A stretch of 64,000 nucleotides of DNA. It comes from Symbiodinium kawagutii (Eukaryota; Sar; Dinophyceae; Suessiales; Symbiodiniaceae). Below are positions 49,628 to 60,812 of the stretch, in pieces. Within the stretch, counting starts at the first letter, position 1, and each line of letters starts with the position of its first letter. The stretch is from contig VSDK01018732.1 in NCBI GenBank assembly GCA_009767595.1, positions 127,099 to 191,098 of the forward strand, written 5' to 3'. The translations under genes and the position numbers were made by a program. The notes below the pieces were generated by a model, which saw only the letters and a program-made list of their open reading frames with translations, was not told the origin of the DNA and ran no database searches.

Positions 49628-49800
49628 GGTTTATTACTAGTGGTAATACTAGGCTGGTGGTTTTATTATCTATCGTCACTATTACTAGTATTACTATTCT
49701 TTCGGGTCACTAAGTGACGATAGTATTTATTAAGTCCTATATTACTATTCACTAGTATTACTAGTATTATATGTATATATATATATATATCTATCTATCT
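49628..49800. repeat. AT-rich palindromic stretch with TA/TATC microsatellite
   Basis: ACTAGTATTACTA-type words repeat in both orientations, with an AGTGAC hairpin, ending in a (TA)n(TATC)n run. Confidence 0.7.
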
Positions 49801-49826
49801 AAGTCCTAAAGCTTCACCAGACTTCA

Positions 49827-49995
49827 ACTTCAAATCACCCTGGCTTCGCCACCGCTTGATGCCACCCTGATAGCACTGAGCTCCACACGGCAAGGCCAGT
49901 ACCTGAGCCCGGCGCCGAGGCCAAAAGCGATCCACCGGCGTCAATGCGGCGCTTCCCGGGCGCATCTCAGCGGTGAGTCCATTAGCGTTTTTTTG
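49827..49995 (-). CDS. Probable exon, CNB-like
   Basis: A GC-rich frame reads LTAEMRPGSAALTPVDRFWP, then RRRAQVLALPCGAQCY and GGIKRWRSQ. PGS..L...RRAQVLA resembles a cassette plus following strand. Limits uncertain. Confidence 0.5.
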
Positions 49996-50942
49996 GGGGA
50001 AAATAATAAGATTGATCATTTGAGATGAGCATTCAATCATATCATGGAATAATAGCAGCTGTGAATTTCAAAACAATCAATATATTCAATCCAATACTGA
50101 GATCAATTCATTTGTGATACAATCACCATATGTTTTTGGGTGTTTTTTTTTTTTTTTTCGGGGAAATCATTGAGTGATCCTTCTTGGTGGCCATCCTTTA
50201 GGGGCAATATGAATCATGTTTATTAATAAACCATCAATTTTGGGGTTCCCAGAAACCCCCAATTCTTGGCTACCAGGAGTATGCGTTGGTGATAAAGACA
50301 ATTTGTCCATGGTGCTATCGACTTTTCATCCCGACGATGCATCATCTGCTGGGTCACAGCTCAGTCATCCCAACATCACAAGCAACGGGGACCGACCAAG
50401 TTCCACCGAAGTGGTAGCTATCCTTGACGGCTGAGACATGAGCCTTGCTATCAACCATTGCCAATGATCATTAATAATCAATAGGTGATGACTTTGTTTA
50501 CTGGTCAAGGGGGGTCAGGCTGTTGAGCGAGTATACCAAAATAACATGCTGCATAAGAGCACACATGACAATAAAACACATCATCATCAGTAATTATTAC
50601 ACATTAATTAACGAAACCGACGAGTAAACGACCATTGGTTAATCATGAAGTAACCACTAACCAAGATTAACCACAAATCAACTGCGAGTTCATCATTCAT
50701 CAAATCAACTGAACCATCAAACAACCATCAAACAATCAAACAATCATAAGACAATCATCAAACCAATCCTTCATCACCATCATCCATCACAATCATCAGT
50801 GAATCAATTAACCCATTGACTAAATCAATCATTGTTGACCATCATCGTTCCTAAACCTAATGACCCTTGCTGGTGAACAATCATTTACTTCCCCATCGAC
50901 AAATCATTGTTAATCATCATCAACTAAAGCCCATTGACCATC

Positions 50943-51037
50943 AATCAACCATTGAATCAAGCATTGAATCAACCATTGAATCAACCATTGAATCAACCAT
51001 TGAATCAACCATTGAATCAACCAATGAATCAACCATT
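50943..51037. repeat. 12-bp tandem repeat (CAACCATTGAAT)n
   Basis: About eight near-perfect units inside a longer CAACCATC-rich stretch (50.6-51.6 kb). Confidence 0.9.
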
Positions 51038-51673
51038 GATCACCATTCACTTGGGTTTAGGAGGTCAATCAACCATCAACCAACCATTGATCAACCATTA
51101 ACCAACCATTAACCTACCTTTAACCACCATTCACCACCATGTTCGACCAACCATCAGCCAACCACTCAATAACAATTTGATTACATCTTACATACTTAGA
51201 TGAGTGGTTGGCACTGATGGTTGATTGAACAGTTGTTGAACGACATCAACCATCAATCTAGCTCAATACCAACCATCACAATCCATCAACTAAGAACCTT
51301 AATCCACCACCCTAATATTAAAATCAACCACTAACCACCATTGATCATCTCAACCAACCATTCTGGTGGTTAACCACTATCATTCCCATCATTAATTGAC
51401 TCAGTCAACCAGCTTCACCATAGAATCAACCTTCAACTAACCACTCGAATCAACCACCAATCATCCAATCAATGAACCAGCTGAATCAACCATTAACCAA
51501 TCAACAACAGCCATGAATCAACCATGAATCACCAGAATTAACAATCAATCATCCGAAAACCATGAACTAGTTCAACCTCAATCAAACAAACTAACCATAC
51601 ATCAGGGGCCATTTACCAACCATTTACCAACCCCCACAGTGGTCACTCAACGACCCCTTAACGCCCCTAACGA

Positions 51674-51770
51674 CTCCACGCCAGGTGGCCGTTGCGCCGC
51701 CCCCAGGAAGGGCGGCACCGGCCTCCCGAAGTATCACAGCGACCGACGTGGCAGTGGAGGAGTTGATGAT
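51674..51770 (-). CDS. Possible exon
   Basis: A GC-rich island. One frame reads TATSVAVILREAGAAP. An AG|G start inside it gives AGAALPGGGATATW. Frame unresolved. Confidence 0.4.
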
Positions 51771-51781
51771 TTGGATCTTGG

Positions 51782-51886
51782 TGGCTTATAGATCCCTTGC
51801 TAAAAATATATTTTTAGTGGTTATATGGTAAATCAATCATATCCCAAAAACACTAAAAACCTACGTAAGTTAGTGGGTATAAGCCA
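51782..51886. mobile_element. Family B inverted-repeat element
   Basis: Starts TGGCTTATAGATCCC and ends GGGTATAAGCCA, 105 bp. The twin of the nested copy at 31.6 kb. Confidence 0.9.
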
Positions 51887-51906
51887 TCCAGGGATGGTGG
51901 ACTCAT

Positions 51907-52021
51907 ACTTGGATGTGCAACCCGACTTAGTAAGTGGTCACTAGCCATGGTTTCTAGGGGTTATAAGCCAGCTTAAAGGGCTTAAAACCATGGTTATAAC
52001 CCCAGCTGCACACCCAAGTAG
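51907..52021. mobile_element. Family D inverted-repeat element
   Basis: TACTTGGATGTGCAACCC at one end and CAGCTGCACACCCAAGTA at the other, 20 bp from a family B copy. Confidence 0.85.
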
Positions 52022-52351
52022 GGAAGCAAAGTTTGAGGATAATGATGGTGACTGGTTGATTCATGATCAATGAGTTGATTGGTGACAATCGGTGATGATT
52101 GGTGATGAGTTGATCAGTGATGATTCATGATCATGGATTATTGGGAAACCACTATAAATCAACATTAGCCCATATTCTTCATTATTGACCACAGTCAACT
52201 GTCTAGCCATTATCAACTATAATACGAACCATTGTCGTCCATAATAACCTGTAGCAAACTTTATTGACCACAAAATTTAGCCATTGTTTGTAACTCTTAT
52301 GACCAAATCCGGAATCCCAGTTGTGAAACGTCGGCGCCCCACTTTGCCACA

Positions 52352-53542
52352 CTATCTCCCAAGCATGTGCAGGAGAAGGTGTGCCTCCTCCACACCCCGG
52401 TGCGCCATTGATCGAAGCCGACGCAGGACAACGGCTCTGGAAACCACCTCCTGGTCGACAGCCTCTGGCAGGTGGCGGGTGTAAGATAGCAACGCCTGCA
52501 AGATGAAATGTTGCTGGAGTTCATCCCCAGGCAAATTCAGGCCTACCAGGCTATGCCTGAGAAGCGGCAAGATTCCATGCTGAATGGCAACTGGCCGGAT
52601 AGAAGCGACCTGGCTCAAGCGTTCAAGGCATCCTAAGACAAGGAAAGTAGTGCCTTGGTTCCGCCCAAGTTCGATCAGCGTTGGGACACCACCGTGCCTA
52701 CAAGTCTCAATTGCAAAGTCATCTCCATGCCCAGCCTTCACAAGTGACCACAATGCAAAAAGAGCCGCATCTCGGATGCACAAATTGGCATTTTGAAGAA
52801 GATTCACCACATCTGGGATTACGACCTTCAGCCGACAGTCTTCCGGACTGCTGTTTTCTGAAAGATTTTCAATAGCTTGCAGAGCATGTACCGTGTCCAA
52901 TGTGTCAAGGCATCTTGACTGAACCAACGAGATGATTGTATTGACGGCACTGGTGCTCAAGAGCCCAAGCCAGTCACGTCCTTCTGCTACTGCTAGTGAG
53001 ACTGCTTGCAGAGCCAAGCTCTTGGTTGTTGTATGTTCAAGAAGCTCAGCCAGCAAGTTGCCGATTCCAACACCATTCAGTCCGCCGTGCTGGGCCCCGG
53101 GCACCAACTGCAAAATGGCTGCAGCTGTGGACATGGACGCCCATGGTGCCCGCTTAACCAAAGCGCGCGACAAATGGTTCATGAGGTTGAGAAGTTGCTG
53201 AGCAAATCTTTCTCCACTCTCAAGTTTTCTGCCGAGATCTCCCCAGCAAACACCAGACAACACTACGGCGATAGCCCATGCCGCCCGGCACCGATCTTCT
53301 TCTGCCCAGGCACCATGATCTGAGACCATTGCTGGATGTTTGCCACGACCATGCAGCCTGTCTGTCAACTTGGAAAGATACTCAAGGGTTTTCTCGCCTT
53401 CCCCCCACACATCATCCCATAGAATCGAAGACCGCGGCCACTGCATCAGATACAAACGAACGTTGGCAGTCGCCAAAACTGATAGCTCGTCCACTGACAG
53501 AGGGCATGTGTCGGTCACCACAAGGGATAGGATCTGCTCCAT
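52352..53542 (-). CDS. Intronless armadillo/HEAT-type repeat protein
   Basis: A single frame of 396 codons from ATG (53542, preceded in frame by a stop about 45 bases upstream) to TAG. The C-terminal two thirds is helical-repeat sequence of armadillo type: LALQAVSLAVAEG, TISLVQSRCLDTLDTVHAL, QAIENLSENSSPED, NLLQNANLCIRDAALFALWS, GGVPTLIELGRN and VLGCLERLSQVASI. Repeats are about 40 residues with LL..N..I...A..AL..L-like cores. Such folds are protein-binding scaffolds. There are no transmembrane segments or signal peptide. It lies on the same strand as, and among, the CNB-type exons, so it may be a retroposed gene inside an intron. A degenerate relative is at 63-64 kb. Confidence 0.88.
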   Translation of the reverse strand: MEQILSLVVTDTCPLSVDELSVLATANVRLYLMQWPRSSILWDDVWGEGEKTLEYLSKLTDRLHGRGKHPAMVSDHGAWAEEDRCRAAWAIAVVLSGVCWGDLGRKLESGERFAQQLLNLMNHLSRALVKRAPWASMSTAAAILQLVPGAQHGGLNGVGIGNLLAELLEHTTTKSLALQAVSLAVAEGRDWLGLLSTSAVNTIISLVQSRCLDTLDTVHALQAIENLSENSSPEDCRLKVVIPDVVNLLQNANLCIRDAALFALWSLVKAGHGDDFAIETCRHGGVPTLIELGRNQGTTFLVLGCLERLSQVASIRPVAIQHGILPLLRHSLVGLNLPGDELQQHFILQALLSYTRHLPEAVDQEVVSRAVVLRRLRSMAHRGVEEAHLLLHMLGR

Positions 53543-54060
53543 CGCCGCAGTGATCAGCTGAGTCTGGCAGACCCCAGAATTCTAATTGAGTAACAAGGAA
53601 ACATGAAATGGTCTGAGGTTGAAATGCAAATTTCCATTAATTAACAAGATGTTCCCATGAAAACCTCATTGTTTGATGTAAAAACTACTTTTTCGGACGG
53701 AACCTGCATGTCTGTAGGTTTGTATGGCTGGTACTGCAAGCTGATGTCTCCAAGTTGTAAGATGTTGTAAGTTGGCATTTAACTATAGTTATAGTTACCG
53801 CAGCTGGTAGTTACCCTAGGTATTTTCTAAGTCAACTTAACTAGGTGGTGCGCTCCACTTTGTAACAATCATGCTTAAGCATGATTGTCCACTGACAACA
53901 ACTCATGGACCATGATATTGCACTAGTAAGCATCATTATCCCCATGAAAAAACTACATGATTAATCTGTGTTAACCATTGTTCTCAAAGATGTTTCAGCC
54001 TTAAAGATTGGTGTACCAAGTTTTGAGAAATGAGTGATTGACACGTGTCGACAAAGGAGC

Positions 54061-54131
54061 TGCATCCTCTGAAGCTTGAAGTTGGCATCGGCGAGGCTGA
54101 GGTCTACCGCGACCGCAAATGGGTGGTCAAG
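54061..54131 (-). CDS. Probable exon
   Basis: The acceptor TCTCACCAG, then PLDHPFAVAVDLSLADANFK, then LQ. It could follow the 55.0-kb exon. 3' donor uncertain (GA after CAGAG). Confidence 0.5.
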
Positions 54132-54925
54132 AGGCTGGTGAGAAAAACAACCATGTCTTGAAAGCCAAAATGATGATAAACCACCCAAAATAAATGATGA
54201 CAAACCATGATCACAACAGTTCTTGAAAGGTTAAATGATGATGAACCATGATCAACCACTGTTGAGTGATTAAAACCAACCGACCAACTGTACTTATGGA
54301 CCATAATCAATGGTAACCCATCACTATCACCATTTGTTATTCTTAAAGACAATTATAAAAACCATTCATATCTCGTGATAAATGGCAAGCACCTAGCTAG
54401 TTGGTTTAGTCAATATCAATGATATACCAACTAGTCATTGACCAACGGACCATCAATCAATTTCCCTTATCAATACAACGAAGGGAGTATCAATCATTAT
54501 TGTTACTAACGATTAAGTGTCACTATATGATAATTGACAAGCATTAGCTATTTTTTTGACCACATGTCAATGATAGCTGATGGCAACCTGCATTAAGCAC
54601 ATTATAAATCATTAGTAACCATTCACTCATCATCAGCCATAGTTATCACCATCATCAATCATCATCAATCCTCATCAACCATTAATTCACCAGGAATCAA
54701 CCACCAACCAACTATTAACCATCCACTTCGCATCACTTCATCATCAACTTATACCATCAACTCATCAACCCTTCATCTGCCACTACTCAACCACTACTTT
54801 ACCGCTATTTACCGCTATTCAACTACCATTTACCACTACTCAACCACTACTCAACTACTTTACCCCTACTCAACTACTCAACCACTACTCAACTACCACT
54901 ACTTACCACTTTCATCCTTAACCAC

Positions 54926-55007
54926 TCATAGCTTTCACAAACGCCGTGCGACTCGTCATCACTTCGCCGCTGCCGTTGTATGCTGCCTTACCGGGTTGTT
55001 CGCCCGG
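54926..55007 (-). CDS. Probable CNB exon: cassette and RTAFV strand
   Basis: The acceptor GTGCGCAG, then PGEQPGKAAYNGSGEVMTSR, then TAFVKAM. PGE.PG..A......RTAFVKA follows the CNB cassette spacing closely. The GT donor is CTATGA|GTGGTT. Confidence 0.6.
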
Positions 55008-55756
55008 CTGCGCACCCGTGACGGCCTAGCGAGGAGAGCGGACGGATAAGGGTCATGATGGAGATGATGCATCCATGGTTACTAGTAGGAATTGGCGGTA
55101 CTAATAATGATTCGTGGTTGCTAGCATCAGCATAAGCATTAGTGGCCACAAGTGGTCACCAGTGGTTGTTGTAAGCATAATCAATTGTTAGCGGGTTATT
55201 ACCCAGAATTTTCCCTACCAACAGGTGGTTAAACCATGGTAGGTGGTTTAACCCTTTGGCGGGTAGTTGTTATAAGCCATGATTCTCATCATTGTGTTCA
55301 TTATTTATCACTGTTTTAAAACTAAAAAAATTGTTTAATGATCATTACCAATCATTAACCACTACTAATATCTACTAATTATTCTCATTGAAACAAGCAT
55401 TAGCATGGGTTGAATATTGAATGGTGGAGAATGAGTGGTTGCTGATCAGATTAACTATGATCAGTGATAGTGAATTTGATTGTTTATTGCGGTCAAGCTA
55501 AGGCCAATTAATGGTTAACAGTGGTGAAGTAGCGGTTCATAATGGTTGTTCAACGTGCTTTGGTGACGGTTATGAGTGGTTGATAGTGGCAGGTGGCAGG
55601 AAATGAATGGTCGTTAATTGATGGTTGGTAAATGGTTGCCTAATGGTCAATTAATGTCAATTCTGGTTAATCAATGATGATGGTTCCTATGATCAGCTCA
55701 GGGTTAATTAATGGTTAAGTAGAGAGAATAATTACTAACAATACCAAAGAATATGA

Positions 55757-55764
55757 TGATGATG

Positions 55765-55796
<32 letters not shown>

Positions 55797-55803
55797 GATG
55801 ATG
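55757..55803. repeat. (GAT)n microsatellite
   Basis: Two runs of GAT units broken by GGT. Confidence 0.9.
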
Positions 55804-56040
55804 GTGAGGATCAGCTTAGATACGGTTCTGACGGTTGAGGCCAATTACATGAATGATCAGTGTTGATGTTTCATGGAAAAAAGAAACAATATGAATAATC
55901 AATAGCATTGTTTGAATGATCAGCCAGTATGATCCATGTTAATGTCACTCACCTTGAACCATGTGTTTATCAACGTTGCGGTTAAACACCATTGTTGTGA
56001 TTGCTGATGTTAGTGAAGAATGTTCGCGGCACTGAGCCCC

Positions 56041-56150
56041 CAGTTAGCTCAGTTGGTTTATGACTAGGCTTAACTAGGGTAACTACCACTTATGGCAGAT
56101 ATAAGTGTACTTAGATGGCGAATCTTAAGCAACTCACAACTATGGGAAAC
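56041..56150. mobile_element. Family C element, divergent
   Basis: Shares AACTAGGGTAACTACC, TGGCAGATATAAG and TGGCGAATCTTAA with the 40.8-kb copy, but the GC-rich ends are degraded. Confidence 0.6.
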
Positions 56151-56229
56151 TACTTGTAGTAAACCATCCCCAGTCTTGCCATAGCTTTCGTGGTTTTCCA
56201 AGTCAACTGTGAGGGTTGTCTGCATCCTA

Positions 56230-56395
56230 CCCCCTTCAGTTTCACATGATGCAGCTGGATATCGACTGGGATCCCCATGGCGATATCAACAGCTGTGTCC
56301 ATCTATGCTGTCGTCCCTCGAAGTGCTTGGCGGTTACTGCCATGATCGGTGGGTGCCCCAGCAGCACAAAGCCCAAAAAGGTGACATGTCAACAC
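56230..56395 (-). CDS. Probable exon, frame uncertain
   Basis: The minus frame VTFLGFVLLGHPPIMAVTAK, then HFEGRQHRWTQLLISP. The plus strand is also partly open. No phase link. Confidence 0.35.
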
Positions 56396-56438
56396 ACAAA
56401 CCAGTGACAAACACGACTTTTGAGTGTGAACTGGAGAT

Positions 56439-56525
56439 GGTGGTTTCTCAAGTCATAGGGGTACCCGCAAATCATCCAGTTTATTCATCATTTAAAGAAA
56501 AAACCAACCATTTGAGAAACCACCA
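56439..56525. mobile_element. Family E inverted-repeat element
   Basis: Ends TGGTGGTTTCTCAAGTCATA and CATTTGAGAAACCACCA, 87 bp. Confidence 0.85.
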
Positions 56526-56574
56526 TATATGTATGCTTTTGGTGATGCTTCACACTCACTATTGTTAGCTGTGT

Positions 56575-56670
56575 ACCAAGCCGCACAACAAAAAGCTGCT
56601 GCTTCCCAGCATAGGTTGGCGACTGGATTGCCATGACTCTCAACCGTCAGAGCCAGGGCAAAGAAGTCAC
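56575..56670 (-). CDS. Possible exon, frame uncertain
   Basis: One frame reads FFALALTVESHGNPVANLCW, another MAIQSPTYAGKQQLFVVRLG; the latter has a CNB-like LFVVR.G. Unresolved. Confidence 0.35.
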
Positions 56671-56683
56671 ACGAAAAACAAGG

Positions 56684-56805
56684 GTACTTGGATGTGCAGC
56701 TGGGGTTATACTCATGGTTATAAGCGCTATAAGGTAGCTTATCACCCCTAGAAACCATGGATTAATAATTAACCACTTTCTAAGTGGAGGTGCACATCCA
56801 AGTAG
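56684..56805. mobile_element. Family D inverted-repeat element
   Basis: The best D copy: TACTTGGATGTGCAGCTGGG and GGAGGTGCACATCCAAGTA are inverted repeats 122 bp apart. Confidence 0.9.
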
Positions 56806-57149
56806 AGGAGCTGTGTGGTTTTGGAAAACTCGTGCATCCACGTTTTGGGGATTGCTGGTGCTTGGTAAATTTTCGCCCGTGTTTTGGTACCAGATTTTGG
56901 GATCACTAGTGTTTAGCAGCTCTTCTACCCCTAACTTCGGTGAGTCACCCTTTGGTAAGCTAGTGCATCACCATGCTACAGTGGGAGTGGGATCAGATTT
57001 GGTGACCCCAGAAATCCATGTGACGGTCATCCATCAGATGTTCCATCGATCTATTCCTGGGCCCCGAACAACTCCTGAGATCAAACAGCCCCCATTGTCA
57101 ACCATCCACCTGTGTTGACAGTGGCTGTTTCTGTGTTTGTTTGCCGCTT

Positions 57150-57303
57150 GTTTCATAGATTGTGCTGCGGCTGTTGCTGCTGTTGCTGCTGTTGTTGTCG
57201 TTCTTGCTCTTGCTCTTGTTGTTGTTGTTGTTGTTGTTGCTGCTGTTGCTGTTGTTGTTCTTGTTTTGATTCTTGTCGTTGTTGTTCTTTTGCTGCTGCT
57301 TTG
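57150..57303. repeat. (TTG/CTG)n trinucleotide repeat
   Basis: Mixed TTG/CTG/CTT repeats. The poly-Gln (minus) and poly-Cys (plus) open frames across it look like artefacts, although a glutamine-rich exon cannot be excluded. Confidence 0.9.
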
Positions 57304-57378
57304 ATATCTATCCACAGATCCATATTTCTGTCTATGCGTAGATCCATTGTTACTTTATGCGGAAGGCGTAATGTATAT

Positions 57379-57480
57379 TGGTGTTTCTCAAAATAGGGGT
57401 ACCCCCAAATCATCCTATATAAGCCATTTATAGTGATCAATCATCCATTTTTTGGGCTCCCTATTTTGAGAAACCACCAT
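57379..57480. mobile_element. Family E element, copy 1 of a tandem pair
   Basis: TGGTGTTTCTCAAAATAGGG to CTATTTTGAGAAACCACCA, nearly perfect terminal inverted repeats. Confidence 0.9.
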
Positions 57481-57582
57481 TGGTGTTTCTCAAAACTGGG
57501 GTAACCCCATCCAAGAGTTGACTCATGTTTAGTGATAAACCAACAATTTCAGGGGTACCGCCATGGCTTAAGAAACCACCAT
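57481..57582. mobile_element. Family E element, copy 2 of a tandem pair
   Basis: TGGTGTTTCTCAAAACTGGG to GCTTAAGAAACCACCA, directly abutting copy 1 but with a different interior. Confidence 0.85.
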
Positions 57583-57803
57583 ATAGCCATACAGTAGTTG
57601 TTTGACCAGTGTTCGTGGGTGATTATCATCTATAATCAACCAGTATTAACCTGTTAACCACTATTAGCCATTGTTAACCCGTATTGTCCCCTATTACTCA
57701 CCCTGGTTAAGCACTAACACATCCCCCATCTTTCACCATGATTTAACCACCAACATATCTGCCATTCACAAGGCCCCCCCTCACAAGGCCCCGGCGCTCC
57801 CAG

Positions 57804-57885
57804 CCCCCCGGAGCGTACCAAACTCATCCAGCCGTTGGACGCACTGCTCTGTTGACTCATGCGACATGCATAAGGACCTCACGGC
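57804..57885 (-). CDS. Possible exon
   Basis: A minus GC-rich frame reads CMSHESTEQCVQRLDEFGTL, with a GT donor candidate (GAGTTTG|GTACGC). Acceptor not unique. Confidence 0.4.
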
Positions 57886-58327
57886 GCTGCACGGCGACCG
57901 TGGAATCTGACCGTGTCCTAGAGTCATCCATAGATGTATACGTGGTTGGATTAGTTGGGGCAAATTATAGTGACATTGGAATTTTATAATATTCTATAAT
58001 TGCCTGTATACATGGGTTTTTATTGTTGTTAATAGCATCATTATTATGATCATGCTTATCGTCATTATCATCATTATTATCATCATTATGGGTGTGCGCG
58101 TCATTGCGTGTCAAGAATGATACATCTTAAATGGATCTCTCGTCATAGCAATAGCCAGGTCCTTTCAGCTGGTGGGAGACTTGGGGGCCAGCCGGGTTAT
58201 CAGCAGCTTTTTCCGAAGCCACACAAGTTCAGCCGACCGAGATCAGGTCAACAACAGCGACAATGGTCACCCTGGGTTAGTGGCTGGGTTGGTACCCATG
58301 GGTACCCCTGGATGATGATGGATGCAC

Positions 58328-58413
58328 CGCCCCAGCCACTGATCACGCCCGCCGCTGAGGACGCCACAGGTGTTGTAAAAAGCCATGGTGACATCATCGG
58401 GTCCGTCGTAGTC
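58328..58413 (-). CDS. Probable exon
   Basis: The acceptor GTTGCAG|G, then DYDGPDDVTMAFYNTCGVLS, then GGRDQWLG, with a GT donor (GGGGCG|GTGCAT). Confidence 0.5.
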
Positions 58414-58578
58414 CTGCAACTGGCGAGACCTTACATCGCCTCTATGGCAAGCTCATGAGTTACCGCTTCTCCATGGGGCGACCTTCATGACTTGCCATCT
58501 AAGCCCAGCAGTTGCTGAAAACCGATGTGGGTTTAGAGTTGATCTTTGGAACTTGGCTTTAGTTACTCACAGTTCCAT

Positions 58579-58701
58579 TTGGCAGTGGGTCAGTTCACCC
58601 TGTACCCCTGCTTCCCCATCGTTAACCATTGTTTTCCCTATGGGTTTGTTGGTAATTATCCGCAGTAGTTGGTTAATTAACATTGACCCATTACCATTTC
58701 A
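58579..58701. mobile_element. Family A inverted-repeat element
   Basis: Ends TTGGCAGTGGGTCAGTTC and CATTGACCCATTACCAT. Confidence 0.75.
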
Positions 58702-58739
58702 CGAAACATAGAGTCCTGGGAAGTCATGGCTCGGACCCC

Positions 58740-58815
58740 CATGATGCGTCATGACGTTTCTGCTCGAAATAACGGAAGGAGCGGCTCAGGAACATGCCAC
58801 CCTTCCCAGGTTGAG
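58740..58815 (-). CDS. Possible exon
   Basis: The acceptor TGGGAAG|G, then GGMFLSRSFRYFEQKRHDAS. A second frame (FAEFFRSLNLGRVACS) is also open. Confidence 0.35.
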
Positions 58816-58886
58816 CGACCGGAAAAATTCCGCGAAAGCGCCATCATTTGGGCGTGCACTGTCTATGAACAAACCCAGAATGATGG

Positions 58887-58989
58887 GTTTCTTAAGCCAT
58901 AGGGAAGCCTCAAGTTGTGGTTGGTTGATCACTAATGGTTTATAAACTGGATGAAAGCTGGGGGTACCCCTGTTTTGAGAAACCACCAT
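58887..58989. mobile_element. Family E inverted-repeat element
   Basis: Left end GGGTTTCTTAAGCCATAGGG, right end CTGTTTTGAGAAACCACCA. Confidence 0.8.
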
Positions 58990-59138
58990 ATCTATGATTA
59001 GACACTAAAAGTGAATAGTGAGTGACAATAATCTATTTCCTCAAACTGGTGTGGCTTCCGAGAAAGATTATAGCCAATCACCGGTCCGCATCTTTCAAGG
59101 GACCACAGTCTTCGTGCGAGGAATCACTGATGTTCATG

Positions 59139-59366
59139 TGGGTGTTTCTCAAGTCATAGGGGTACCCCCAAAACATCCAGCTTATAAACCATTTATTTAC
59201 AATTGTTTAACAACCTTTTTTGGGTCCCCTACTTGGATATGCACCTCCACTTAGCAAGTGGTCACTCGCCATGGTTTCGTAACGGGGTTAGTTCAGCTAC
59301 CTTATAGCGCGTAACTGGCCATGGGCATAACCCCAGCTGCACATCTAAGCGCCTGAGAAACCCCCA
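59139..59366. mobile_element. Family E element split by a family D insertion
   Basis: The left E half (GTGTTTCTCAAGTCATAGGG ... TTTTTGGGTCCC) and the right E end (CCTGAGAAACCCCC) flank an intact D element at 59228-59349. Confidence 0.75.
59228..59349. mobile_element. Family D inverted-repeat element, nested
   Basis: Starts TACTTGGATATGCACC and ends CAGCTGCACATCTAAG. Inserted in a family E element. Confidence 0.8.
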
Positions 59367-59862
59367 GGTATGTCATCCTGCAGCATCCCGGGCATGGCCC
59401 CGTGGCATATTCCTAGGGAAAATGAAAATGTTGAACACCACCAAGTGATTCATTAATAACCATCACTAACCATCAATTGACCAGCAATGAAGCATCGATT
59501 AGCCATGGATTTATCCATTGAACCACCATCAACTTCATCAACGTCACCATCCGTGTGCCATGAATCAACAGCCATCATCAACTTCATCAACTTCATCATC
59601 CATGGCTAACCACCATTAAATTTAACCATTAGCCGCCTTGACTAGATCCATTAGATCCATAGGCCAATGATCCATGAGTTAACCACCCGGATGACTTAAC
59701 CCTATAGCCTAACTTCACCATGAGGTCATTAGATCCACGAGTTCAACTTCATCAACTTCATCAACTTCATAACTAAGCATCATTCAATTTAACCACCAAA
59801 CCTTGTTTCACCATTGGATCCAGTAGTTCACCAGCAATCATCACACCAGCGCGCCTCCCCAC

Positions 59863-59958
59863 CCAGCCGCGCTCCTCTGGTTGCTTGGGAGGTCCCCGAA
59901 AGTCCAGGTAGATGGCAGGCGGAGTGCCACTATAGCCTGCGAGCTGGGTGCCGGGGAC
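59863..59958 (-). CDS. Probable exon
   Basis: The acceptor CACCACCAG|G or CTCGCAG|G, then GYSGTPPAIYLDFRGPPKQP, then EERGW, with a GT donor (GGCTGG|GTGGGG). Family not recognised. Confidence 0.5.
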
Positions 59959-59982
59959 CTGGTGGTGAGTGAGGAATGTCTA

Positions 59983-60104
59983 TATGGCTATGGGTCAATA
60001 TTAACTATCAATAATGGCTTATAAATGACCAACCAAATCATAGGGAAAATAATGGTTAATAGTAGGGGAACCAGGGGTACATGGTTTTGACCCACAGCCA
60101 TGTC
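59983..60104. mobile_element. Family A inverted-repeat element
   Basis: Ends ATGGCTATGGGTCAATATT and GGTTTTGACCCACAGCCAT. Confidence 0.85.
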
Positions 60105-60117
60105 TGCATGTCTGTAT

Positions 60118-60240
60118 CCTCCTCTCAATCTTTTAGTCTCCATCTATTCATATCTATCTCTATCTCATCTTTCCATCTGTCTCTCTGATCTCTCTATCTA
60201 TACCTATCTATAGCTATTCACACCTATCTCCACCCATGCG
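60118..60240. repeat. (TATC/TCTC)n pyrimidine-rich repeat
   Basis: Imperfect ATCTATCT and ATCTCTCT runs. Confidence 0.8.
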
Positions 60241-60751
60241 ATCTTGCCTCCAAACAATCTTTAGATATCACCAACCTGCCGTTGTGTCCATCGAGGCCCC
60301 GGCCATGCACATCGTAGCCCTGACTGCGAGCAGGCCTCGGCGGAGACTATCATTGACATATCGTTTTCATCATGGTTAAATGCATATGGTTCATGGCGGT
60401 TGAATATTTTGCTTAAATGAATAGTCTAAATAATGATAATTCTTTAGATTAATGGTGGTTTCATAATGTTTCAATGACGGTTGAATAAAGGTTTTGCAAT
60501 GCTTCTGAAAAGCGACGACAAATTGCGAGCTAAGCGGTACTCATCTACTGCGAGTGCAACTGAGTATGAGTGTCTCGTTAAATCTGCCAACCACCGTCAA
60601 CCAACATCATTTCCCACCTATACATAGATCTGTTAACATCATGTCTCGTTAAATCTGCCAACCGTTGAATATACATAGACCTGTGTAATGCGTGTCAACC
60701 AACATCATTACCCACTACTAGCGTTTGGTGAACCCTCGCGACTGGTAGCTC

Positions 60752-60812
60752 CTCCCGTATCAAAGGCGGCTATAGACTCGGATGCGCAAGCGGCGCTCAT
60801 CACTCCCAGCAG
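60752..60812 (-). CDS. Possible exon
   Basis: The acceptor GTTGGCAG, then WLLGVMSAACASESIAAFDT. Hydrophobic; limits uncertain. Confidence 0.35.

Noticed and set aside
57034..57440. Poly-Gln / poly-Thr / poly-Cys open frames
   Set aside because: All come from the TTG/CTG repeat. No splice-bounded exon or neighbouring coding signal supports them.
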